DNA of 11,827 bases from JBHGBB01 sp041946755 (lineage in GTDB: Bacteria; UBP4; UBA4092; JAOAEQ01): positions 1 to 11,827 of the forward strand of contig JBHGBB010000125.1 of assembly GCA_041946755.1 (NCBI GenBank), written 5' to 3'. Below the pieces are notes generated by a model, which was not told where the DNA came from, did not search any database, and worked only from the letters and a program-made list of their open reading frames with translations. Below, in pieces: positions 5,362 through 11,827 of the stretch. A program made the position numbers and the translations under genes. Each line of letters begins with the position of its first letter. Within the stretch, counting starts at the first letter, position 1.

Positions 5362-8300
5362 ATGCAATTAATTTATCGGTTAGGTTTAATAGGTTGTATA
5401 TTCAGTTTGTTTTGTTTTTCTGTATCCGTAGCAGATATTATTGTTGAAAGTGGAGTTGGCGGTCTTAATCACAACTATTATTATGAAGTCAGTACTTGCT
5501 GGTATAACAGTTCCAGCAAAAGTACGGCTGCAGGTTTAACTTCAAGCATATCTACCCAATTTGTTAATCTGCAGTCATATCCCAATGATAGAGATACCGC
5601 GGTATTTAAACCATATATTACCACCGCAGGTGATTATCAGGTATATGTAAGTTGGAATTTAGGTAATGCATCTACCGTCCGCCATACCATTGTTTATTCC
5701 GGTGGATCAACATATCAGGATTTGTTGCAGGATGGATATGGCATATCAACTCCGAGTAATGCAAATCAGTGGATATCATTAGGCACCTATACTTTTGCCA
5801 GTGGAACCAGTGGCCGGGTAGAAGTCGCCAGTACTTATTCCAATGGTCGACCAAGCACCACCGGAAATTATCGAGTATATGCTGATGCAGTGAAATGGGT
5901 TTGGGCAGGTGCTGCAGTAAAACCGGTAGCTGCATTTAGCGCGGCGCCGACTACTGGATTATCTCCTTTAACGGTTTCGTTTACCGATAATTCATTAAAC
6001 AATCCCACCGCTTGGTCATGGAGTTTCGGTGATGGCTCAACTGCTACCGAACAAAATCCGCAGCATACCTATATTTCGAGTACTGAAGCATGGTATCCCG
6101 TCCAACTAATCGCTTCGAATTCTGCCGGTACCAGCACAACATCAATATCAAATTATATCCATGTGACCCCACCGCCAGGACCGTATCCGATCGCTATCGA
6201 TTCGGTTACCCGGACTGGTTTAATAATCGATAATCTCCATTCTGGATTCACCTATTTCGGCAGTTGGTTGTTAGCAACCGCACCCGGGCAGTGGTCAAGT
6301 AATTATCGAAGTATAACTACCCTGAATAATAGTCTATCTAATGCCACTGCACGATGGCGGCCGACCTTACCGGCAACGAATAGGTATAATGTCTATGTTT
6401 GGTATCCGGCAACTACCGGTCGAGTGATCGATGCGAAGTATACCGTAACTTATTCCGGTGGCAATGAATCGTTCTATGTAAACCAGACCGTGAATTATGG
6501 CGGTTGGTATTATTTAAGTTGTTTTAGTTTCGCTTCCGGGACCACCGGGTATATCGAAATGACGAATGCTACTCGTGCCAGTTCAGGAAGTTATACTATG
6601 GCTGCGGATGCGGTGATGTTCGAGCCGATATCGCAGATTATTGTTGATGACGGACTGAATTATAATAATCAGTTCAAGGTTACCGGGAGTTGGTCGATTA
6701 CCACTTCACCGCAATATTTCTATAGTACTTCCGCTCGATATTATGCGGCAGTAACTTCCGGCGCTCCAACGGCAACCGCTATCTGGCGGCCGAATCTCCC
6801 GGCAAATGGTATCTATCAGGTAGAAATAAGTTATCCTTCAGTCATAACCACCCAAACCTTGGCAAAAGACGCGAAGTTTACCGTTTATCATAAGACTGGC
6901 AGTGAACCGGTAACGGTTCCGGAGTATGCCCATGGTAAATTTATCGGTGGGCATTGGTTCGAATTAGGAACGTTTGCGTTCGATAGTGGGACCACCGGTT
7001 ATGTCGAGTTGACTAATCTAGCGCCAGAGTCGAACGGTCGGGTGGTAGCAGCGGATGCGGTGCGATTTACTACCTATTCTCCATTACCCGCATATGAAGG
7101 GGGCGAATTCCGGGCAACGTGGGCGCATGGAATTAATGTTATGGGACTGCGCAGTCTTAATGAAGTGACTGCTATGATCGATACCATCCGGCAGGCGAAT
7201 TTTAATGTCGTTATCGTTCATGGCCGGGTAGCCGGAGATGCTTATTATGATTCTGCATATGAACCGAGGACATCGGCGTTAGGCTCGAATACGACCTTCG
7301 ATGCTATTTCCGCTTGTGTAGCTTATGCGCATGATACTTCCGGTGGGAAACCGTATATCGAGGTTCATTTATGGATGAATCCATACCGGGATTATCGGTC
7401 GGATATGTATCCAACCGACACTTCGATTCATGTTTGGTTTACCCATCCGGAATGGCGAGATACCACTTATAATGGGTCTACCGGCGATGCACCGATGTTC
7501 TATACCAATCCTGCAATTCCGGATAACCAGGATTATCATATGAAAGTCTGGATGGACGCGGTCCGGAACTATGATATCGATGGTATTCATACCGATGATT
7601 ATTTCTATCAAGGCAGCGCTTGGGGATATAACATCAACGCGATAAACCGGTTTATGAATGAATATGGATATACCACTCGACCGACCTATAATGATTCGAC
7701 CCATAGCAACTGGCGCCGGCAGGAAGTAACTAATTTCGTGCGCCGGGTATATGCAGAATCGTTGACCATCAAACCGCATTTGAAATGGTCGAAATCGCCG
7801 GTAGCATCCGGGAGTATGATTCCGTATACTTCAAGTGCGGCATATGCCAGTGGGTTCTCAGATTGGATCGATTGGTTAAGAAAACATTATATCGATGCAT
7901 TTGTTCCGGAAATATATACCGGATTCACTTCGACGTTTACTACTAACACCTGGTTCTCAACCGATACCGCGAAAGCGTTCGGTCGGCATAATTATGTCGG
8001 GTTGGCGACTTATTCGCAATCTACCTCAACGATTATGAGAGAAATCGATTATTGCCAGAACACCGCGAAATCGCATGGGTTGGTTACCTTCACTTATCAT
8101 CAGCAAACCCCAGCGCCAATAAACAACCCAGCGTTCTATTCGCTAATCACCACCGTAGTTTATGCGACCCCAACCACTACAGCGGCGATGCCCTGGAAAT
8201 CGAATCCACCGGGTGGAGTGTTAAAAGGAGTAGTATATTCGAATTATACTACCTATCAATTCTATAGTGGTAGAGGGTTATATAAATCGCTAGTAACTTA

Positions 8301-8544
8301 TACCGGTCCTTATGGTTCCGGGTCGACTTATACCGATGGCTGCGGATATTATTGTATGTTCGATGTACCCTATGGAATCTATACGGTTACTGCATATCCG
8401 CCTGCGGGAATAACTATTTTAAAGCCGAGAGAGATTACTAAAGTTCAAATGATTCGCGGGGTGCCGACAAAAATCGATTTAGACCTTGATATGGTACCGG
8501 TAGAACTCTCTGCATATACTGCAGAAGCGGGAAAGCAAGATTAA
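5362..8544 (+). CDS. Large secreted modular GHL10 (DUF187) glycoside-hydrolase-like protein
   Basis: A 1060-aa exported protein with a signal peptide 1-24 (cleavage after VSVA). Domains follow in order: a golvesin-type beta domain (about 25-183); PKD (188-270, with AWSWSFGDGS); two further golvesin-type domains (about 286-418 and 426-572), each ending in the typical ADAV; a GHL10 barrel (about 580-930); and a carboxypeptidase-regulatory-like beta domain (951-1045). The barrel shows FRATWAHG, VHGRVAGDAYYDSAYEP and the active-site-type strand YDIDGIHTDDYFY (D740, D745, D746). GHL10 proteins are TIM-barrel glycosidases; E. coli DigH of this family cleaves denuded peptidoglycan glycans. The actual substrate here is unknown; the beta domains probably bind carbohydrate or space the enzyme from the surface. 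LIGC at 9-12 resembles a lipobox, but its hydrophobic run is too short. No sorting motif is seen at the C-terminus. Confidence 0.85.
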   Translation: MQLIYRLGLIGCIFSLFCFSVSVADIIVESGVGGLNHNYYYEVSTCWYNSSSKSTAAGLTSSISTQFVNLQSYPNDRDTAVFKPYITTAGDYQVYVSWNLGNASTVRHTIVYSGGSTYQDLLQDGYGISTPSNANQWISLGTYTFASGTSGRVEVASTYSNGRPSTTGNYRVYADAVKWVWAGAAVKPVAAFSAAPTTGLSPLTVSFTDNSLNNPTAWSWSFGDGSTATEQNPQHTYISSTEAWYPVQLIASNSAGTSTTSISNYIHVTPPPGPYPIAIDSVTRTGLIIDNLHSGFTYFGSWLLATAPGQWSSNYRSITTLNNSLSNATARWRPTLPATNRYNVYVWYPATTGRVIDAKYTVTYSGGNESFYVNQTVNYGGWYYLSCFSFASGTTGYIEMTNATRASSGSYTMAADAVMFEPISQIIVDDGLNYNNQFKVTGSWSITTSPQYFYSTSARYYAAVTSGAPTATAIWRPNLPANGIYQVEISYPSVITTQTLAKDAKFTVYHKTGSEPVTVPEYAHGKFIGGHWFELGTFAFDSGTTGYVELTNLAPESNGRVVAADAVRFTTYSPLPAYEGGEFRATWAHGINVMGLRSLNEVTAMIDTIRQANFNVVIVHGRVAGDAYYDSAYEPRTSALGSNTTFDAISACVAYAHDTSGGKPYIEVHLWMNPYRDYRSDMYPTDTSIHVWFTHPEWRDTTYNGSTGDAPMFYTNPAIPDNQDYHMKVWMDAVRNYDIDGIHTDDYFYQGSAWGYNINAINRFMNEYGYTTRPTYNDSTHSNWRRQEVTNFVRRVYAESLTIKPHLKWSKSPVASGSMIPYTSSAAYASGFSDWIDWLRKHYIDAFVPEIYTGFTSTFTTNTWFSTDTAKAFGRHNYVGLATYSQSTSTIMREIDYCQNTAKSHGLVTFTYHQQTPAPINNPAFYSLITTVVYATPTTTAAMPWKSNPPGGVLKGVVYSNYTTYQFYSGRGLYKSLVTYTGPYGSGSTYTDGCGYYCMFDVPYGIYTVTAYPPAGITILKPREITKVQMIRGVPTKIDLDLDMVPVELSAYTAEAGKQD

Positions 8545-8555
8545 GAAAACATATT

Positions 8556-8613
8556 GTAGTGGCGAAGCATACTTCGCCCGATTCTATGGGCGACTCAATG
8601 CTTCGCCCTTACT
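8556..8613. repeat. Two-tier palindromic element between the GHL10 genes
   Basis: GGCGAAGCAT (8561-8570) pairs perfectly with ATGCTTCGCC (8598-8607). Nested inside, TCGCCC (8574-8579) pairs with GGGCGA (8588-8593) around an 8-base loop. AGT (8558-8560) and ACT (8611-8613) can extend the base of the stem. GGCGAAG(CATA)CTTCGCC (8561-8578) is an alternative hairpin. No T-run follows, so it fits a mobile palindromic repeat or RNA-stabilising stem better than a standard terminator. From memory, GGGCGAAGCATT-type repeats are dispersed in many environmental bacteria. Confidence 0.65.
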
Positions 8614-8635
8614 TTCGAAAGGAATAAGATGTTTT

Positions 8636-9910
8636 ATGCAAAAACAGGTGCGGATATTTATCGTCATATTTATTTTATTTGCCATTATTACCGCAGTCGG
8701 TTTCAGTGAACCTATCAATAAGGAGATGCCACTAGTGAAACCTACCAAACCAGAGCCAAACTTAAATTCCGATACCGAAATCCGGGCGCTATGGGTCCCT
8801 CGTGGGAATTTTAAGACTCCGGAAGATGTGAATAAAATCATTACTAACGCGTATAACTGCCATTTTAATTTGATTTTATTCCAGGTTCGGGGCAATGGAA
8901 CCGTATTCTATAAATCGAAACTAGAACCTTGGGCGTGGGAATTGACCAGTACTGCGAAAACCACCACCAGTTCTATTGAAGCGGTAAGTTTTCTCGGTAA
9001 AGACCCCGGCTGGGATCCCTTAGCAACCGCTATTGATACAGCCCATAAGTTAGGACTCCAACTCCATGCATATATGAATACTTTCCCGGCATGGAGTAGA
9101 ACCGTTCCGCCACCGGAATCGGTTCCACAGCTCTGGAATACGCACCGGGATTGGTTTATGCAGGATAGTTCCGGGAAAACCATGTGGCCTTCAGGATGGT
9201 GGGATTATTGGTATACCTTTATCGATCCGGGAGTGCCGGCAGTTCAGGATTATTTAGCGAGTGTTTATACCGAAGTAGTCAAGAATTATGAGGTTGATGG
9301 AGTTCATTTCGATTATGTCCGGTATCCCGGAGAAGTCGGGGATTGGTCGTTTAATACCGTTAGTATCAATCGGTTTAAAGAAACATATCGAACCACTCCG
9401 GCTGAATCGCCTTCTCTATGGAACGATTGGAAACGAGCCCAGATTACTGAAGTCGTCCGGAAAATATATACCGCGGTAAATCAGGCGAAATCCGGGAAAA
9501 TTATGGTATCAGGTGCAGTAGCTGGGATGTGGGATCATGGATATAACAAATATTTCCAGGATCGAAGAACCTGGCTTAAAGAAGGTATTATCGATATGAC
9601 TAATCCGATGTCGTATGAAACCACATTTAGTGTTTTCTCCTCGGAAGTCGATGAGCATATCAAAAATTCTGCTGGCAGGTTTGTCTGTCCGGGGATTGGT
9701 GTCCATAAGAAGATGACTCCGGAAATGCTGGTACAACAAATCGAGTTATGCCGCAAACTCGGTGCGAATGGAATAACTCTATTTTCATATCCCGGATTAT
9801 TCCATCATCATGAACCGAATGAGTTGGCGAAAGCGTTATTATCTGGTCCGTTTGCCCAACCGGCGAAAATCCCTAAAATGAGTTGGAAAACAGAAACTAC
9901 AAAACCATAA
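8636..9910 (+). CDS. Exported GHL10 (DUF187) glycoside-hydrolase-like protein
   Basis: A 424-aa protein with an N-terminal hydrophobic segment (7-24, signal peptide or anchor, no lipobox), a Pro/Lys-rich linker (25-48) and one GHL10 barrel (49-405). Family landmarks are EIRALWVPRGNFKTPEDV (48-65), NLILFQVRGNGTVFYKSKLE (78-97), LHAYMNTFPAW (143-153), IDPGVPAVQDYL (196-207) and the catalytic-strand motif YEVDGVHFDYVRYPG with D221 and D226. This motif has DYVRYP where the larger neighbour has DDYFY, so the two belong to different branches and may cut different bonds. It lies 91 bases downstream in the same direction, so cotranscription is plausible despite the palindromic element between. AAAGGA (8618-8623) is 12 bases before the ATG. 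Substrate unknown; activity on peptidoglycan or other glycans is inference from the family. Confidence 0.88.
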   Translation: MQKQVRIFIVIFILFAIITAVGFSEPINKEMPLVKPTKPEPNLNSDTEIRALWVPRGNFKTPEDVNKIITNAYNCHFNLILFQVRGNGTVFYKSKLEPWAWELTSTAKTTTSSIEAVSFLGKDPGWDPLATAIDTAHKLGLQLHAYMNTFPAWSRTVPPPESVPQLWNTHRDWFMQDSSGKTMWPSGWWDYWYTFIDPGVPAVQDYLASVYTEVVKNYEVDGVHFDYVRYPGEVGDWSFNTVSINRFKETYRTTPAESPSLWNDWKRAQITEVVRKIYTAVNQAKSGKIMVSGAVAGMWDHGYNKYFQDRRTWLKEGIIDMTNPMSYETTFSVFSSEVDEHIKNSAGRFVCPGIGVHKKMTPEMLVQQIELCRKLGANGITLFSYPGLFHHHEPNELAKALLSGPFAQPAKIPKMSWKTETTKP

Positions 9911-9914
9911 TTTT

Positions 9915-9943
9915 GCTCCAGAGACACTGAGACCCAGAGAAAA
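9915..9943. repeat. 'CAGAGACAC'-type dispersed motif
   Basis: The motif CCAGAGACACTGAGACCCAG with its flanks repeats the unit (C)AGAGAC/TGAGAC/CAGAGA, just after the GHL10 stop codon. From memory, CAGAGACACAGAG-like strings recur in non-coding DNA of many uncultivated bacteria. There is one copy in this window, so its repeat status here is inferred. Confidence 0.35.
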
Positions 9944-9954
9944 CCCAATATTCT

Positions 9955-10022
9955 AGATTCCGGCCTTTGCGGGAATGACATCACCACTCTCCTTGGTGTC
10001 ATACCTGCGAAAGCAGGTATCC
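9955..10022. repeat. Inverted pair of a GGATTCC...GGAATGACA-type repeat
   Basis: The 26 bases at 9955-9980 match the reverse complement of 9997-10022 at 19 of 26 positions, around a 16-base spacer. Each half is itself a hairpin; the right one is ATACCTGC-GAAA-GCAGGTAT (10001-10020), a perfect 8-bp stem with a GAAA loop. ATTCC/GGAAT on the left becomes ATACC/GGTAT on the right, a paired change that keeps the stem. This matches the familiar class of dispersed repeats built on ATTCCCGC..GCGGGAAT. The nearest T-run (10035-10039) is too far away for a textbook terminator, though it could still end the upstream transcript. Confidence 0.65.
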
Positions 10023-10105
10023 ATTATTTAGTCTTTTTTATACATAATCCATTCATTCCGCTAGAGTTAGATATTAAAATCAATACTAAACATGGTTGGG
10101 ATTAT

Positions 10106-10134
10106 AACCCGAATTGGTCGGACCAATTCGGGTT
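10106..10134. repeat. Palindrome 1 of the array (14+1+14, perfect)
   Basis: AACCCGAATTGGTC (10106-10119), centre G, then GACCAATTCGGGTT (10121-10134). The stem is perfect. Its inner part (TTGGTC/GACCAA) uses the same letters as the core of palindrome 5, in reversed arm order. GGTTGA (10132-10137) could alternatively pair with TCAACC (10152-10157). Confidence 0.85.
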
Positions 10135-10160
10135 GAACTACGCTACAGTACTCAACCAAC

Positions 10161-10191
10161 TTGAACTTTTCGCCATTGGCGAAAAGTTCAA
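10161..10191. repeat. Palindrome 2 of the array (15+1+15, perfect)
   Basis: TTGAACTTTTCGCCA (10161-10175), centre T, then TGGCGAAAAGTTCAA (10177-10191). It shares outer arms and centre with palindrome 5 but differs at two paired inner positions, CG/CG here against GA/TC there. Confidence 0.88.
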
Positions 10192-10224
10192 AATGATAAA
10201 TACCGCAAAAAGGTCATAAATTCG

Positions 10225-10239
10225 TATATCATTGATATA
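10225..10239. repeat. Palindrome 3 of the array (7+1+7, perfect, AT-rich)
   Basis: TATATCA (10225-10231), centre T, then TGATATA (10233-10239). It is overlapped on the right by TATCGATA (10238-10245). It is short and AT-rich, so it could be chance, but it has the same single-base centre as its neighbours. Confidence 0.45.
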
Positions 10240-10254
10240 TCGATAGTTATTGTT

Positions 10255-10295
10255 CCATGTTGAATTGTGCTCCAATGGAGCACAATTCAACATGG
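10255..10295. repeat. Palindrome 4 of the array (20+1+20, perfect)
   Basis: The longest stem in the window: the left arm (10255-10274) starts CCATGTTGAATTG and ends CTCCA, the centre is A, and the right arm (10276-10295) is its exact reverse complement. The inner 15 bases keep the TTGAA...CCA / TGG...TTCAA frame of palindromes 2 and 5 with different letters between. A perfect 20-bp stem is very unlikely by chance. Confidence 0.9.
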
Positions 10296-10313
10296 GAAAT
10301 CCAGCCGTTTATT

Positions 10314-10344
10314 TTGAACTTTTGACCATTGGTCAAAAATTCAA
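10314..10344. repeat. Palindrome 5 of the array (15+1+15, one mismatch)
   Basis: TTGAACTTTTGACCA (10314-10328), centre T, then TGGTCAAAAATTCAA (10330-10344). The only defect is C10319 facing A10339. It is a close relative of palindrome 2 and ends 1 base before the -35 box of the rhomboid promoter. Confidence 0.85.
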
Positions 10345-10345
10345 C

Positions 10346-10373
10346 TTGATTATTCCTACCAATTTGATATAAT
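10346..10373 (+). promoter_or_regulatory. Sigma-70-like promoter for the rhomboid gene
   Basis: TTGATT (10346-10351), a 16-base spacer, then a perfect TATAAT (10368-10373). Transcription would begin near 10380, leaving a leader of about 50 bases before the ATG at 10430. The -35 box directly abuts palindrome 5, so a protein binding that palindrome would touch RNA polymerase. Confidence 0.55.
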
Positions 10374-10383
10374 TATTAGGTCA

Positions 10384-10419
10384 AAATCGCTGTAATCGGT
10401 TTAATAAATCGCAGTAATC
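10384..10419 (+). promoter_or_regulatory. 14-bp direct repeat offset by 22 bp in the rhomboid leader
   Basis: AAATCGCTGTAATC (10384-10397) and AAATCGCAGTAATC (10406-10419) match at 13 of 14 positions. The 22-base offset is about two helical turns, so two protein subunits could bind the same face. The position, just past the predicted transcript start, would suit a repressor or a leader RNA signal. Confidence 0.4.
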
Positions 10420-10429
10420 TTATTTTCCT

Positions 10430-11827
10430 ATGATAATTCCGATTGGTGACGATAATCCCCGGGAAAAGTTTCCGATTGTAACTTATAGCATTATCGGAAT
10501 CAATGTAATTGTTTATATCTATTTCGGCTGGATCCATGGGAATTATCGGGAAATAGTCTACCAGTTCGGCTTCATCCCTGACCAGTTTCATATCCTTACC
10601 TTATTTACCTCGATGTTCTTGCATGGCAGTCCTGGGCATCTCATTAGTAACATGCTCTACCTATGGATTTATGGCGATAATGTGGAATCGAAATTCGGGA
10701 AACTCCGGTTCCTCTTATTCTATCTGGCATCGGGAGTAGTCGCGCATGGTCTCCAAACCGCCATGAGTTCTAACTTGCAGGTGCCGAATATCGGCGCTTC
10801 CGGAGCGATAGCCGGAGTTCTTGGCGCCTATTTAGTCTTATTTCCACAAGCGAAAATCATATTCTGGTATTTCTTCTGGTACTATAGTTATCCACCCGTT
10901 AACGGTAAAGTTAAAGTCTCGGCATGGCTGGTTCTTGGTGGCTGGTTTGCCATGCAGTTAATTTCAGCTTTTGGCGTAACCCGGTATCTGAGCGGAGAAA
11001 GTGGCGTAGCGTTTTTCGCCCATATCGGCGGGTTCTTATGCGGCGCTGGAGTAATGCTGTTATTCCGTCAACTTTATCGAATCCAACGGAGCCGGTTGTT
11101 ATCTCCGATACTCGATGATTTACCGCAAACCCGGGTATCGTATGATTCCGACCAGAAAGAAGGAATCCGGAATTATCAGAAAGCGATTAAAGAACAGCTA
11201 TTACTTCATGGGACTGAAGAAGCGGTGCCGTTATACGAACGAATGCAAAAGCAGTATCCGGATAGTGCGGTCGACCATGAAACGGCATTTGATTTAGCGG
11301 CCTCGTATTGTCGGAGGAAAGAATTCGAAAAAGCGTTGACCACTTATAAGAAGATGCTGATTCATCAGCCGAGTTCCGATAAAGCGGATAATGCGTTGTG
11401 GTGTATGTCACAAATATACAATCTCCCAGAATATCATATGCCGGAAAAAGCTGACCAATGCCTACAGCTTATTATCGATGCCTACCCCTTATCCGAATGG
11501 CATCAACCGGCAATAAAAGTCTTCCAAGAGCAAGGGAAAGATGCCACAACGAATCTTCGTCATCAGGCTTTGGCGAAACTCGGATTCATCGGCCGCCAGT
11601 TCCAGTTTAGCGGTCCGGTGCTGATCGGTATCTTATTATCAGCCGGTACGATTAACTGGATGTCGGCAACCTTAACCCATCGGCCGGGAGATTTATTTGG
11701 GTCGAAATCAGCAATTGCGACGATACCAGAGCCGGCTAATCCGGCTTGGTCGGATAATTTCGATACCGGCGAATTAACCCAGTGGACGATTAAATATCCG
11801 GAAGATAAAACGATTAAATTAGCGCAA
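10430..11827 (+). CDS. Rhomboid intramembrane serine protease with TPR-like and further C-terminal regions (runs off the right edge)
   Basis: 466 codons are open to the window end with no stop. The start MIIPIGDDNPREKFPIVTYS is typical of bacterial rhomboids; a TAA at 10415 closes the frame upstream, yet no Shine-Dalgarno is visible. Rhomboid landmarks: HGSPGHLISN (H65, H70, and N74 of the oxyanion hole), WIYGDNVE (79-86), catalytic S124 in GASG and H198 in AHIGGFLCG, within six helices (about 16-213). These are complete, so an active protease that cuts membrane proteins is expected; its substrates are unknown. Residues 245-385 form a helical, TPR-like region (EEAVPLYERMQKQYPDSA, EFEKALTTYKKMLIHQP). 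A seventh helix (395-415) follows, then a Pro-rich linker and SDNFDTGELTQWTI, which resembles the start of an extracellular beta-sandwich domain. The fusion is unusual. Confidence 0.9.
   Translation, partial: MIIPIGDDNPREKFPIVTYSIIGINVIVYIYFGWIHGNYREIVYQFGFIPDQFHILTLFTSMFLHGSPGHLISNMLYLWIYGDNVESKFGKLRFLLFYLASGVVAHGLQTAMSSNLQVPNIGASGAIAGVLGAYLVLFPQAKIIFWYFFWYYSYPPVNGKVKVSAWLVLGGWFAMQLISAFGVTRYLSGESGVAFFAHIGGFLCGAGVMLLFRQLYRIQRSRLLSPILDDLPQTRVSYDSDQKEGIRNYQKAIKEQLLLHGTEEAVPLYERMQKQYPDSAVDHETAFDLAASYCRRKEFEKALTTYKKMLIHQPSSDKADNALWCMSQIYNLPEYHMPEKADQCLQLIIDAYPLSEWHQPAIKVFQEQGKDATTNLRHQALAKLGFIGRQFQFSGPVLIGILLSAGTINWMSATLTHRPGDLFGSKSAIATIPEPANPAWSDNFDTGELTQWTIKYPEDKTIKLAQ

Larger units (their letters stand above)
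9911..10429. other. Repeat-rich gene-free stretch
   Basis: About 520 bases without a credible gene on either strand. It holds two dispersed-type repeats (9915-10022), an AT-rich spacer (10023-10105), five single-base-centred palindromes (10106-10344), a promoter (10346-10373) and a direct repeat (10384-10419) before the rhomboid start. A short leftward open frame crossing 10376-10591 is antisense to the rhomboid gene and looks accidental. Confidence 0.7.

Noticed and set aside
5370..5397. Lipoprotein signal (LIGC) in the large GHL10 protein
   Set aside because: Only five hydrophobic residues separate R6 from C12, too short for a lipoprotein signal; VSVA at 21-24 is a better signal peptidase I site.
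7369..7779. A 136-codon open frame on the minus strand inside the large GHL10 gene
   Set aside because: It is fully antisense to the best-conserved catalytic region and its translation shows no recognisable domain. The many GAT/ATC/CCG codons of the real gene leave antisense frames open by chance.
10001..10040. Intrinsic terminator after the second GHL10 gene
   Set aside because: The 8-bp stem with GAAA loop is good, but the T-run begins about 14 bases later, so I list it as half of a repeat pair rather than a terminator.
10106..10344. CRISPR array or integron attC cluster
   Set aside because: The units are palindromes of differing sequence, not identical direct repeats with equal spacers. 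No cas or integrase gene is present, and I see no convincing attC core sites.

Overview
The window comes from a bacterial chromosome with moderate-to-low GC and a strong taste for CGG/CCG/TCG codons. The likely source is an uncultivated, candidate-phylum-type organism. Pointers are type II secretion pseudopilin-like bodies on odd membrane proteins, secreted GHL10 (DUF187) glycoside-hydrolase-like proteins with golvesin-type domains, and gene-free stretches full of short palindromic and dispersed repeats. I cannot name the phylum from sequence alone. There are no rRNA, tRNA, CRISPR or transposase genes.

Layout. Bases 1-260 are GC-rich (about 56% by hand count) and hold the first 25 codons of an MFS-type transporter reading leftward, with a long, possibly structured leader. 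At about 260 the composition drops to about 27% GC, so this edge may be a foreign segment or an assembly join. From 381 rightward come a zinc-ribbon/five-helix membrane protein ending in a pseudopilin-like body, and then hemL (glutamate-1-semialdehyde aminomutase). Converging on hemL is a leftward group of four genes: tadA (tRNA adenosine deaminase), a zinc-ribbon DUF4190 protein, a second membrane/pseudopilin-body protein, and a LITAF-like split zinc-ribbon membrane protein. From 5362 rightward come two consecutive secreted GHL10 proteins: a 1060-aa modular one (golvesin domain, PKD, two more golvesin domains, catalytic domain, C-terminal beta domain) and a compact 424-aa one. A two-tier palindromic element separates them.

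Bases 9911-10429 carry no gene but are dense in repeats: a 'CAGAGACAC'-type motif, an inverted pair of a GGATTCC...GGAATGACA-type repeat, and five nearly perfect palindromes, all with a single-base centre. They are followed by a promoter, a 14-bp direct repeat offset by 22 bp, and a rhomboid protease fused to a helical-repeat (TPR-like) region, a further membrane helix and the start of another domain. This last gene has no stop before the window ends.

How they work together: hemL and tadA are housekeeping genes (tetrapyrrole synthesis, tRNA-Arg decoding). The two GHL10 proteins probably act outside the cytoplasm on a polysaccharide or peptidoglycan glycan. The four zinc-ribbon or pseudopilin-body membrane proteins look like a local family of unknown role. 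The most unusual items are the single-base-centred palindrome array at 10106-10344, the pseudopilin bodies grafted onto polytopic proteins, and the extended rhomboid.
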